Assembly: GCA_035772735.1 (NCBI GenBank) | Contig: JASDFA010000018.1 | Location: 64,138,001-64,202,000, forward strand | From: Datura wrightii | Lineage: Eukaryota > Streptophyta > Magnoliopsida > Solanales > Solanaceae | Length of the DNA stretch: 64,000 nt | Direction: 5' to 3' | Part shown: positions 21,561 to 32,867 of the stretch, one piece after another | Numbering within the stretch: the first letter of the stretch is position 1 | Layout: every line of letters begins with the position of its first letter | Program-made: the position numbers and the translations under genes | The notes under the pieces: model-generated | Database searches by the model: none | Told to the model about the DNA's origin: nothing | Seen by the model: only the letters and a program-made list of their open reading frames with translations

Positions 21561-23608
21561 GACCCACTCAGGGAGTTTCTTGTCCCTTTCCCTTTTGCAT
21601 ATTTACATTGAGGATAATGTATTCTATTAAGTAGGGAGGATGAGCGTAGTTGATAATAGGGTCTAAGATGGATATTTCTTTGGATGTTCTTATGTTTTTC
21701 TTTGAATTTGATTATGTCCAGCCTTTGTAGGGTTGTTGTTTTATTTTGATGATTGGTGATTTCCCTTGTCGGGCGTGTGTTGGTTTGAAATGAATGACTT
21801 GGTTTTGGTTTTTATGGTTGATGGTTAGTGATCAAGTGGGGTCTTTGTTTTGATGAATTGCAAAATCTCAATTGAAATGATCGAAAGTCTTGTTCCTTTT
21901 TCTCCATTGTAAATAGTAGTGTAGAAATTAAAACTTCGAGGGTTTTCTTTTAACCACAGTTCTTTCCCGAGGACCATTCTTTTGTTTTTGTTTATTTTTG
22001 GTTGTCGAACAGGGTTGGTATTTCCCAATGATAGATTGAATGGCAACATTCTTAAGGGAAAATGCCATTTTGTTTTGATTTTTTTTTGTGAATTTTTTTT
22101 TACAGGCACAATCGAAAACAAATTGTTGAAATGGAATTTTAAAACAAAGGCATGAAATGAAGATAATGAGCAAGTGTTGGCACCGTAGCATAACATTCTT
22201 TGTCATACGTTGTAAATTCTTTGCTTGACTTATGATATTTGCCTGCTTTGATGTCCTAATTTGATATCTTGTGTGGAGAATGACTCTTGTATACCCTTTA
22301 AGGGTGATGCCTTGTGTAGTGAGGAAATATTTTTATGAATCTCATGCATTACATCTTGTCTAGAACTTGCCCCAAATGTGATTCAAGGAAAGATCCTAGA
22401 TGTAGTAGCCCCAAGAGCATGAGTTTAGGCTTTTCTTTGTTTAGTCACTTCACCCATATGCCCTCCATGAGCATTGATCCTTGTTAGCCAACTTTGAGCC
22501 TTAGACCCCTTCTTTAGCAACCATATTATAAGCCTTAAGACCGTTCTTAATACCTCTCTTTGGCACCCATTCTCTCTAAATGCTAGTGACAAGATTAGTG
22601 ATGAAATGAGGTGTAAAGCCTAAGAAAGAGGGAGTGAGAAAAAATGAGAAATTAGGCAAAAGCCTAAGTTTGGGGGTGTGCAAAAAAAAAGGTGGGAAGA
22701 TAAGAATTTCAGTGTGAGGGAGCACTACATTGCGTCAAAATGCACCAAAGGATAAATCAAAAAGAGAAAGACAATTTGTGTGAACCGGTGTTTCCTATTG
22801 AGGTGATAAGGCTAGTTGTGAACGTCAAAGGGGTTATAAGGAGGGTAGTTACAGAAATGAAAGTTAGAAACAAGGAAAGAAGTGAAACAAGGTGAAGTGA
22901 GTGGAAGGAGTTGATGTAAGGTATGTTCACAAAAAGAATTTGGGAGGATCTAGTCACTATAGCCAAATATTTATCCTACCCATACCCCAAGCCTGCATCA
23001 TAACTCGCAAGCCCTAAATGATTCTAAGTGCAGCTACTCTACATTAGTATTGAACTATATGAAAGGCAAGCCTATGGGTCAAGTGTATGCATGAAGATTT
23101 TTTTTTTAGGAAGTGAGCATGAGTATCTCTTCCAAACAATCCCTTGTGGGCATTCAAATGATCACATAACCAAAAGAATAGGGATTCTTATTTTGGTGAG
23201 TGACATCATTCCTTTATGGGGACACATGAGAATTCAGAGTTAATATGGGAATAGGGCAGGAGGAGCGAGGGCAGGAGGAGCGTAAACTCTAAGGCAAGCT
23301 TTGAATGTGCACTAATTATAACTTGAGATGCTATGTGTGTTTCTTGGTTGAGCAATGTCCTTTTTTTACTAAATGAATCCTTTCATAAACTTGGATTGGT
23401 GGAAAGTGGTAGCCTATTTGAAATATCTTCATTGTTTTGGTCTATTGGGGGTATTTTCTTCTCTTTCTCGGTGAGCTTGTTGAGCATATTTTTGGGTTTT
23501 CATAGTTTAGGTGATTGGTGAAGTATAATGGTGAATAAAAGTGGCATATTTCTTAATGAATGAGTTTTGCATTACTTGAGGACAAGCAAGGGATCAAGTT
23601 TGTGGGTT
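21561..23608 (+). other. Conserved noncoding tail of element B, with polypurine tract
   Basis: No gene is supported. Landmarks shared with A and D are ATTCTTAAGGGA (22048), TCTAGAACTTGCC (22359), a GAGCCTTAG segment (22496) and AAAGGCAAGCCTATGGGTCA (23061). AAGTTTGGGGGTGTG at 22668 looks like an internal polypurine tract. The tract next to the LTR is AAGTTTGTGGGTT (about 23597-23608). Small frames here are shadows in AT-rich DNA. Confidence 0.55.
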
Positions 23609-25187
23609 TGATGAGTTGGTAAATTTACCAACTCATTAAGCTCTAAAATGTGAGTTTTTGCTTAGTTGTTGAGTTGATTATATGGATTTTATGTCCTTTT
23701 TGCTTTTGTGTGTAAAGATGACTAAAATGTGAATAAAAGAGCAAAAATGGAGCAAAATGAAGGGAGTGAGAGTAAATCGGAGATCCACAGATGAAAACCA
23801 GCGGAACGCTGGCCAAAGGCCAAACATCACTGCCTCTGAGGATTAATGCCACTGGCGGTTCGTGAATTTCCAGCGGCAGTTCACCGGTCCAGTCGCCAAA
23901 GGACACCCAAAGTTCTGGAAAATAGCTTGAAGATCCGGCGGTTCACAGGTCGACATCGACTAAATGTCGGGTGAACCGCTGATGTCCACTGGTGTTGAGT
24001 AAGGGCCTAGACAAGACACCCGGCGGTTCACAAATTTGAACCGACGAACCACCGGTGTCTCCACCGATTCTTGTACGGTGCTTAGGGGTATAATTGTCCA
24101 ACAGGGGAAAAGAGATAAAAAGTGCCCTACTTTTCAAGATATAAATAGCTGATAAAGTACTTTGTACTGGATATACAGAAGGAGAGATAGAATAAAGATA
24201 TTAAGAGAGAGAAAAGTATATATCACATCGTTGTTTCCCTTTTTAGTAGAAGATCATTCTCTTAGCTGAGAGAGGGAGATTCTAATTGTAAAAGTTGGAA
24301 AAAGTACTCTGCTCTATTTCTTCTTAGTAGTAGTAGGTTTCTACTATTGTTGAAGATTATTTTGTGAAATTGATTTTTCTACTCTTGTTGGTAAATCAGA
24401 TGAAGCTATTGATGAATGTGTTTCTGAATTTCTTAATCATGAGGAGCTAAATTATTAACTAGAGGTGTGTGATGATGGATACTTAATAAGAGAGGGTATT
24501 GCTAGAGTCATCTTTATATTATTCAAATAAGTGTAAATTTGTTAGATTCTCTTCAATTTATAAAGGAAAATCCATTGATTATGATATGAGTCTATTTATT
24601 CTTTCTCGATTGTTGCTTGTAAAAGAATAGTTAAGTATTGGAAGAGAATTTAATAGTGGATGGATAAGAGATTGTGAAATTGGGCTAGAAATAGCTAAAA
24701 TTGCATTCTCATTCCTTATTAGCAGCTAATAGCTAGAAATTAGTGCAGTTGCTAATCCAAATCAAATGGGGTTGAGCTAAATCATGGATAGAGTTTTGAC
24801 AAAACTCTAGTAAGAGGTAGTTAGAAGGCTGAAAAGTTTTAATTACCCATTTCTCAAGATTATTTACACATGTTGAACTCATAAGATGACCTAGCATGTC
24901 CCGATCTAGTTAATATTTCATCTACACCACACCTCTAGTCTTTCACATTCTTGTAGACAACTTTGTTGATCTTCTTATATTATTTCACTAAATCACCTAA
25001 CACAATTCTTTGCAAATTTCAATCCCCCCAGTTTTATTTGTTTTTATATTAATCAACGTGGTGAAAGCTAACGTCAATTTCTCAACTGACACTTGTAACT
25101 ATCATTCCCTAGTCCTCATGGGATTCAACACCAGCACTCATCAGGTTACTTATTTTGATACTTCATCCGTGTATGTTCGTTGCATCA
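23609..25187 (+). repeat. 3' LTR of element B
   Basis: Starts TGATGAGTTGG and shows an inverted pair TTGGTAAATTTACCAA at once. It ends …GTTGCATCA at about 25187, directly before D coding sequence resumes. A GC-rich block (about 23770-24080) is followed by TATAAATA at 24140-24147. CCTCATGGGATTCAACACC near 25106 matches the CCCTGTGGGATCGA end region of the A and C LTRs. The exact right end is judged from the CA dinucleotide and the return of D sequence. Confidence 0.65.
24140..24147 (+). promoter_or_regulatory. TATA box of the B LTR
   Basis: TATAAATA lies about 60-70 bases after the GC-rich block. Confidence 0.55.
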
Positions 25188-25189
25188 AG

Positions 25190-25714
25190 GATATATTTTG
25201 GACATTATCATGCAGCTACAGGGTGATGAGTGAGATGCTGAAAAAGCTCAAGGACACTCGGGGTTTTACCCTCCCAATACAAATTATTGAAGCTGAAGTT
25301 ATAAGGGTTCTTTGTGACTTAAGGGCAGCATTAAATCTAATGCCCCTATCTCTTTTTAACACCCTAGGGTTGGGTAAGAGGGGGACCACACGAGTAATTT
25401 TGTAGCTGGCAGACAAGTCCACAGTGGTACCAGAGCGAATCATTAAGGACCTTCTCATCAAAGTGGGTAAGATCATCATACCTGTTGATTTCATCATTCT
25501 AGAGTTTAAAGTTGATAATAAGGTATCCCTGATTTTGGGACGACCATTCTTGGCAATTGGAGGAGCCATCATAAATATAAGAGCAGGTACCCTTAAAATT
25601 AGGGTCAATGATGAAGAAGAGCTCTTCATATTTTACCAAGAGATCAACCCACCCACACACTTCAGAGATCTTTGTAAGATCAATGTGCTGTCAGATGTTA
25701 AGTGTGGGTGGTAG
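25190..25714 (+). pseudogene. Aspartic protease remnant of element D
   Basis: Reads MLKKLKDTRGFTLPIQIIEA, then a catalytic loop CDLRAALNLMP in place of CDLGASINLMP. After a stop (about 25403) comes ILEFKVDNKVSLILGRPFLA, matching the C-terminal protease half of A, B and C. Loss of the loop Gly indicates an inactive enzyme. A short basic stretch (25702-25890, KKKRRRWF) links it to the hairpin module. Confidence 0.75.
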
Positions 25715-25901
25715 ATTCCATGGATCCAATGCTGCAGGACATGATCACATTTCAGCCCAAATCTGATGTATGGCCAAAATTGAAAAAGGATATGGAAGAA
25801 GAGAGGGACAGAGTGGAGGCTGTTCCCTCTGGAAAAAAAAAGAGGAGAAGATGGTTCTCGAAAGGGAACACTTGTTTAAGGATATCCTGAGAATGATAGT
25901 C

Positions 25902-25953
25902 AACGTCGTGCCGCAACGTAAAATTAGGCATTGCTTGGGAGGCAACCCAAGAG
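25902..25953 (+). other. Double-hairpin module of element D
   Basis: Contains ACGTCGTGCCGCAACGT and then, after an AAATTAGGCATTG spacer, the perfect hairpin CTTGGGAGGCAACCCAAG (6-bp stem, six-base loop). It follows the gag-protease remnant as in B and C. Confidence 0.7.
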
Positions 25954-26029
25954 TACCACAGGTACACTTTCTTTTTAGTTTATGTTGTATTTTGTTATTT
26001 TTCACTTGTGTTGTGTGTTTTGGTTGTTA

Positions 26030-27822
26030 AGCACAAATTCAGGGGAAGTATGAGCACCCGAGGAAGTAAGAGCTAAAGGGCATGACAAGAAGATGAGTGT
26101 GGGGTCGATGACCCACGTGTTCAAAAATGAGGAAAAATATGTTGTTAGCTAGGCCTAGAGGCCTCAGGGAGTATTTGTCACCCTTGTACTACTTTTAATT
26201 GATGTTTTGGGGACGTAGCATAATTCAAGTGTGGGGTGAGGGAAATTCCAAAATTTTGTGCTTAGTGAATTTGGGTGAAGTTGGTGCTTGGTATAATATT
26301 TGTTGATGAAAAACTTTGAGTTGAGCATAATTCACCCACCCTTTGGTTTTTCTTTTCAGTTCTTTTCCAAACGGAGGCACTTTGAACCGAAGAATAAAAT
26401 ACTTCTTTGTCTGTACATAATGGTGTTAGTCATAGTTAGGGACTTTTCCCGACGATGGATGGATGATGACCGTCTTGAGGAAAATGAGTCAATAGATTTT
26501 TGTTTTTGAACCCTTAGTTGATTTATGACTTGATGTTCTTGTTATGTGTTGTACACAATTGTGAGATGCAAGTGATGTAAATATTGAAGCATGTTTAGCA
26601 ATTGTATAACTCTGTTTGAGACACCTAGGCTCTTCTATATGCTTAGAGATTAATTCTGAATTCTTGTGATTAGCTGAGTTAAGAGTCTACTGAATTTGTC
26701 TTAAATTGAGCATGTGCTGTGAGTGTAAGGCTTATTGAATATTCCATACTTTTGTGTAGTGTCTAGAACTTGTCTGGCATGTACACAAAACAAAATGAGT
26801 GATGTGAATTGTAGGAGATGATTTATGCATTTCTTTGAATGAGCCCAATTTTTATTCATCACTTTACCTAACTTTAATATATGATCCTAGTTAGACCCAA
26901 TGAGCCTTTAGCCTATTCTTTGCTAGCCACAAAATGAGTTTAATCCTTTCTTTTCAATAGCCTTGAATTTGATCCAAAACTCTTAAGTGCTTAAGTGAAA
27001 ATGCAAAAGAAGTTAAGGAGTGAGAAGTTGGAAGAAGAAAGAAAGTAGTAGTTGTGGGTGTTGAAGAAAAGAATAGAGGTGCACTTGTTTAAAAAATGCA
27101 TAAGTGTTGGTAGGGAGTAAAAGAAGAAAGGAGAGAAGAAATTGATTAAATACTCCTTACTAATAGCCTGTGTGCCTAATGAAATGGGGAACAAGGAGGA
27201 AAATTTGAGTTGAATAGAATAAAGGTGAAGTAAGAGGATAGAATGTCGTAATGAAAGTGTGATGTATTAAAAGCGCTTAGGGAAGATAGTCACTATTAAT
27301 GGCTAGAATAGTACCTACCCGACCCGTAACCTATATTACAACAACTAAGTCCTACTTGATCTTACTTTCAACATTCCTAAATTAGTGGAGTAAAATACTA
27401 AAGGCAAGTTTATGGGTCGATACATGTTGCATGTGAATTATTTGTGAGAGTGAGATTATTTCTTATTCATATACCGATACATGTTATAATTTGAAAACTT
27501 ATGAGTGAAGAATTGGGTAACTCTGTTGTTGTGAGCGCACATGTTTGATGAAGGATAAAATTCATGTCGGATGTCTTACTTGGTTGATTGCATAAATTTG
27601 CCGAGTTTAAAAGTCGATCTTTGAGGCTAGGATGTTTTAACTTAGTTATAAGGGGTTTTAATGGTGAGATATTGCATACTCTATTTCATCCTTGCTATCT
27701 ACAACAATCGGTGTAACCGTAGCTTAAATCATCTTGTTTCAATTAGCTATATGTGAGTTCTTCATGTGCATGAGATGTAATGGAGTTGTTCAAGGACGAA
27801 CAAGGCCTTATGTGTGGGGTAG
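26030..27822 (+). other. Conserved noncoding tail of element D, with polypurine tract
   Basis: No gene is seen. The stretch follows A closely: GATGACCGTCTTGAGGA (26466), TCTAGAACTTGTCTGG (26762), GAGCCTTTAGCCTATT (26905), TTGATCCAAAACTCTTAAG (26969), CTAAGTCCTACTTGATCTTA (27346), AAAGGCAAGTTTATGGGTC (27401). It ends with ATGTGTGGGGTAG at the LTR. The third ORF is absent. Confidence 0.65.
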
Positions 27823-28550
27823 TGATCTCGGGCATAATTATGTGTCGAACTGCTATTTTATAACTTAGTTTTAGCCATGTTTGTTAATTTAATTGATTAC
27901 ACACTCATGTGAATTTAGTTGTTTTTGTGCATGAACTAACCAACATGATTAGTCTTTGTTTTGTAGGTGTAAAAAGCTTAGGAGGGACTAAATATGATTG
28001 TTAAAGCTTGAGAAGAAGCTCAGAATAAAAGGCAAAAGAGTCGCACGATGTCGCACAAGTGTATGCACATGTCGAGCCATACAACATGCCACGCAGCACG
28101 GGCAGCGCGCTGAGCACCGAGCCACGACAAGGCAGCTGCGTGTTCAGCAGCATGCCATACCCAGCATCTACGCGCGCGAGTCATGCCATTCTAGTGAAGT
28201 CGCACAACAGGTCCGTGCCAAGGCCAAGCTACTCGGCGTTCAGCAACATGCCAAGGCAGGCAACGCGCAAGGCCATCGCCAACTACATGACAAATCTAGT
28301 GGTTGCACGTGATACCTCCATGTCACGGAGGCAATTTGTCTTCATGGACAGCGTGACACGGAGGGAGTTCCACCTCGGCCAATTTTTGAAAAATACCCAT
28401 TTACTATAAATTGAACACTTGGTTATATTTTTCATTTATCATGAAAATATTTTGGGAAAACAAATAGGAGAGAAGGGAGAAGCGAAGAACTTCGCCCAGG
28501 GTTCATTATTTTCCATTCTCTTTTAATTACTCTTGTAAGTACATTACTTT
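27823..28550 (+). repeat. Partial 3' LTR of element D
   Basis: Starts TGATCTCGGGCATAATTATG, close to the A LTR start. A GC-rich stretch (about 28040-28380) ends with the A-like CTCCATGTCACGGAG and GTGACACGGAGGGAG. TATAAAT at 28405-28411 follows. E is inserted at 28551, so about half of the LTR is expected beyond the window. The frames at 27998-28409 come from the GC-rich block. Confidence 0.7.
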
Positions 28551-30647
28551 TGTCACGCCCAACCTTGGGAGGCATGACTTGCACCTAATGCCACACTGGG
28601 ATCTGACTGACTTGGGTGGCCTTATGCACGTCTGGTGCATCCCTGTAACTCAATTCAAGAAAACAATGAGCTATATCTCAGCTGTAAACATAGCCTTTGG
28701 CCGGCAAGGTCGTATAGCCACCTGTAAAAGAAACTAGCTAAGCAATAACAGGCAACAAAAGGGAATCCTATACGGGACGACAAGACCACCATACTATCTA
28801 GTTATAACTGAAATTATATCAGGTAACTAAACTGCGCTATGGCCAACAAGGCCGCTAACTAACAGCTAAACAAGGCCCCACACGACCATCACATGAAATA
28901 AAACATATATAGACCCCACACGGCCAACAACAAAATGAACAACTGGAAATCTGTAGCCTGCAAGCCTCTAAGAGTGGAATAATGGCCGAGATAGGGCCCT
29001 GACCTACCTGCAAACTGTACAACAAAAGAACAAACCTTCTAACCAACAACTCCAAGGAAAAAGGCATTGATCAGATTGCTGACTCGGTTGATAACTAGGG
29101 AGGTCCTGAACGACGTCTATCCGTACCTGCAGGCAAGTAATGCAGCAACCCAAAGACGTGTGTTAGTACAATATATACCGAATATGTACGTCAGCAAAAG
29201 GAAATGACAGAATAATACAGATAATGAAACTGAACCATTCAATAGGAGGGATAGTGAGTTAACCTGATGTAACCTTATAATCTATTGTAAAACTAACAAT
29301 AAATGGTAAAAACACTAACCTTACCTGGCCCCCATAAGTTGGGAAGGTACATCCAGTATAGAATAACCCGCCCGGGGTCCCCATAAACCCTGACGAGTTC
29401 ACTTCAACCTATATAGCCGTAATTAGGTTAAATTGAGTCAACAGGTACCTATAGCCGTCCTACCGGTCCCCTGGGTTTGCAACTGAGCCTACTTGGCTCC
29501 TAATTTGTAGCTGTGTCTAAGTCCGATGGACTCCTCATAACTGCACCCTGGGCACCAGGCTCGACAAGGGTGTGATGCTAATACGGCATAAAGATAATAG
29601 TCCAGCCATAGAATGGACTGTAATATGGCCCTTGGGCCTCTGCGTCGTCCCTTGGGATGACATATCGCTCCTTGGAACAACGTCATATAGCCCCTGGCGA
29701 GCGACGACACAGCTAGTAACCCTGGGGTTGGTCACAGAAGGCTATACAGGGCAGAGTCAGTCCCAAACTAAACATAAAGTACTGGTCTCAACTAACAATA
29801 GCAACTAATCACAATAAACATACTTCTGACTTTCTTACGAGGGCTCAAGCTATATTACAATACTATAGGAAGTAACTTTCCAAAGGAATTTGCCTTAACA
29901 TACCTCGATTGCTGATTCCTGAATAACTGACGAGTTTCAACTTTTATTCAACGGCTCTTTTCAACTGTAACTCTAATACTGAAAGAATGGGTCTAATATC
30001 AATACTAAATTTGGGGAAAACGATAATTGATACTAATAGCAACTATAATTCAACTTCATAAAATATGACCATGAACCTATAATTTCCCAAGAGTTCAGAA
30101 GGGAGAAATGCTTACCTAAAGCCTATGGACATTTAGGAATCAATTTGGAGCAATTCTAATAAATTCTACTCGGCGAAGTTCTGATTTGCTGAGCATTTTT
30201 TGAGAAAATAACTTAGTGGAAATGCTTCCCGTAGGCCTAGAACTCATTATCTGATGTTAATTTGAGATTGGACGGCGTCTGATAGCGCAATCGAACGATA
30301 ATTTAAAGGGTCCCTCAGTTTTCTCTTGACTTGGCCGAAATATAGATATGGGAAATGATTCAAATGAAGTGAAGGGGCCTATATGTATATGTAAGGTTAT
30401 TGGAAAGGGGCGCCCTGAACTGTACATAGCGCCAGCATGCCCCCCGCGTCGTGCCTCTCCATGTACCGGTAGGCCTGGGGCGCCGCGTTGGCCGGTACCC
30501 TGTTGGCTGGCACGTCGCGCTGGCCCTTGGCGGAGTAGCCTCGCCCGACCCTACTTCCGAGGCTTTTTCCCCACGTACCAAGCACTTCTTACTCGTCACA
30601 AGTCCATGCGTACACTTACTAACCATTAACATTTACGGGGTGTAACA
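28551..30647 (-). repeat. 3' LTR of element E
   Basis: On the minus strand it runs from TGTTACACCCCGTAAATG (30647) to GGTTGGGCGTGACA (28551). It matches the F LTR (32868-34957) in reverse orientation, at nearly the same length. A GC-rich stretch is at about 30410-30570; the overlapping frames at 30348-30645 are by-products of it. The polypurine tract AAGGGGGGAAGG (minus) lies at about 30649-30660. Confidence 0.85.
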
Positions 30648-30922
30648 TCCTTCCCCCCTTAGGAACATTTGTCCTCGAATGTCATTCTCAAGCTTAAAGG
30701 TGGTAACCCTCTTAACGAAGATTTTAAAAAATTTTGGCAGAGTCTCCTCTGTAATATGGACTATCTGGATACCTGAAATGCAAAAAAGTCCAATATAAGC
30801 GCTTCATAGGATGCTACAACAACCATTGCACAATAAAATGGGGTAGCTAAGCAACAGTACCGATAACATAAGCAGTAAAATAGAAACTGAACAACAACCA
30901 TACCTTAACTGCATAATCTGGA

Positions 30923-32118
30923 TCAACCCTGGAACAGGTGAGGATATCTATACCTCATATCATCCTTAGCTTCCCATGTCATCTCTTCTTTATTCCTGTT
31001 CCTCCATAACACTTTAACAGAGGCGAAATCTTCTGTTCTCAACCTACGAACCTGTCAATCTAATATGGCCTCTGGAACCTCTTTGTAAGCTAATTCCTCA
31101 GTAACCAGAAAGTCCTCAACTGGCAAAACTCCGGACGGGTCCTCTATACACTTTTGCAGCATTGACACGTGAAAGACCGGGTGAACATATTCGAACTCTG
31201 GAGGTAAGTCTAGCTCATATGCCACTTGTCCTATTCTTCGGAGGATCCGATATGGCTCAATAAACCTTGGGCTAAGCTTGCCCTTCTTAAGAAATCTCAT
31301 TACGCCCTTAATTAGTGAAACTTTCAGAATACCAAGTCATCAACATTAAATACCAGATCTCGACTTCGTACATCGGAGTAGGACTTCTGGAGACTTTGAG
31401 CTGTTAACAAGCATTCTCTGATGAGTTTGATCTTCTCTTCTGATTGGTGAATCATATAAGGTCCTACTAACTCTAACTCCCCTACATCAAACCACCCGAT
31501 AGAGGATCTACATTTTCATCCATATAAGGCCCCATAAGGCGCCATCAGGATAGCCAAATGATAACTGTTGTTGTAAGCAAATTCAATAAGAGGTAAATTC
31601 TCATCCCAACTCCCCCCAAAGTCTAACAGACATGCCCGCAACATATCTTCAAGCGTCTGAATTGTACGTTCTGCCTACCTATCTATCTGAGAATCGAATG
31701 TTGTACTCAGATTAACCTGTGTCCCCAAGTCTTTTTGAAACGACTGCCAGAATCTAGCTGTAAACTGTGCCCCCCCCCCGAAATGATAGATATTGGGACA
31801 CCATGTCATCTAACTATTTATCTGATATACGATTCAACATAGTCCTCGGTTGAGAAGGTGGTCCTGACTGGCAGGAAATGAGCTAATTTTGTTAACCTGT
31901 CGACAATGACCAAATAGAATTGAATGTATGCCTAGCATGGGGTAATCCTATTACAAATTCCATGTTCATTGCTTCCCATTTCCACATAGGCACAGCTATA
32001 TCCTCAGTTAATCCGCTAAGATTTTGATGTTCGGTCTTTACTTGCTGACAGTTAGGACATTATGCTACAAATTCTGCTACACCCTTTTTCATTCCCGGCC
32101 ACTAGTATATTTCTTTTA
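30923..32118 (-). pseudogene. Integrase C-terminal part of element E
   Basis: Minus-strand reading gives, from 32118 down, a CPNCQQVK-type zinc site and a WKWEAMNMEFVIGLP segment (usual Asp lost), a poorly readable core, and from 31300 MRFLKKGKLSPRFIEPYRIL and VAYELDLPPEF with FHVSMLQKC. The region after 31055 reads RRLRTEDFASVKVLWRNRN and ends at 30923, a chromovirus-type C-terminal domain. Many stops are present. The catalytic Asp position reads MEFVIGLP instead of MDFIIGLP. Confidence 0.75.
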
Positions 32119-32123
32119 GTTTG

Positions 32124-32591
32124 ATAGAAGTCCTACTCCGATGTATGACGTAGAAATTTGGAATTCAATGTGGATGACTGGGTATTTCTGAAAGTTTCAC
32201 CAATTAAGGGCGTAATGAGATTTCATAAGAAGAGAAAGCTTAGCCCTAGGTTTATCGGGCCACATCGGATCCTCTGGAGAATAGGCCAAATGGTATATGA
32301 GCTAGACTTACCTCCAGAGTTAAAATTTGTTCACCCGGTCTGTCACATGTGAATGTTGTAGAAGTGTATAGGGGACCCATCTAGAGTCGTGGCAGTCGAT
32401 GACGTTTAGGTTATTGAGGAGTTAACCTACGAAGAGGTTCTAGTGGCCATATTAGATCGACAGGTTCATAGGTTGAGAACAAAAGATGTCACCTCTGATA
32501 AAGTATTGTGGAGGAACAGGAATAAAGAAGAGATGACCTAAGAAACTGAGGATGATACGAGATCTAGATATCCTCACCTTTTCCAGGATTG
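32124..32591 (+). pseudogene. Integrase C-terminal remnant of fragment F
   Basis: Reads FNVDDWVFLKVSPIKGVMRF, LSPRFIGPHRILWRIGQ and YELDLPPELKFVHPVCHM, then stops. Downstream pieces RQVHRLRTKDVTSDKVLWRN and YPHLFQD match the end of E's integrase. It is cut at the 5' side and broken by stops. Confidence 0.75.
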
Positions 32592-32867
32592 ATCCAGATT
32601 ATGCAGTTGAGGTGAGGTTTCTATTCAGTTTTTATCTTACTGCTTATGCTATCAGTACTGTGCTTAGCTACCCTTTTTTATTATGTAATGATTATTATAG
32701 CATCCTGCGAGACGTCTATGCTGGACTTTTCTGTGTTTCAGCTTTCTGGATTGTCCATATTACAAAGGAGACTTTGCCGAAATTTTCCTAAATCTTGGTT
32801 AAGAGAGTTAACTCCTTAAAGTCTGAGAATGACATTCAAGGACGAATGTTCCTAAGGGGGCGGGAGA

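Larger units (their letters stand above)
17515..25187 (+). mobile_element. Right part of Athila-like, pol-less element B
   Basis: B continues from K's 3' LTR end: gag-protease remnant, hairpin module, GC-rich blocks, leader and intron, third ORF, noncoding tail, polypurine tract and 3' LTR. Reverse transcriptase, RNase H and integrase are absent between protease and the hairpin module. B ends at 25187 inside the protease region of D. Its 5' part lies left of the window. Confidence 0.7.
25188..28550 (+). mobile_element. Remnant of Athila-like element D (protease, tail, partial LTR)
   Basis: D has a protease remnant, the double-hairpin module, the conserved noncoding tail and the first 728 bases of its 3' LTR. 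Pol and the third ORF are missing. Its tail is the closest match to that of A in the window. B interrupts it on the left and E cuts its LTR on the right, so D is the oldest visible host of the nest. Confidence 0.65.

Noticed and set aside
21825..22206. Minus-strand frames of 92 and 123 residues
   Set aside because: They lie in the AT-rich noncoding tail of B, in a segment corresponding to noncoding tail in A and D.
28059..28409. A 116-residue frame in GC-rich DNA
   Set aside because: It lies within the GC-rich block of the D LTR. The A and B counterparts of that block are not coding.
30348..30645. Four overlapping frames on both strands
   Set aside because: They fall in the GC-rich stretch of the E LTR. 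The F LTR counterpart (32965-33100) has no matching frame.
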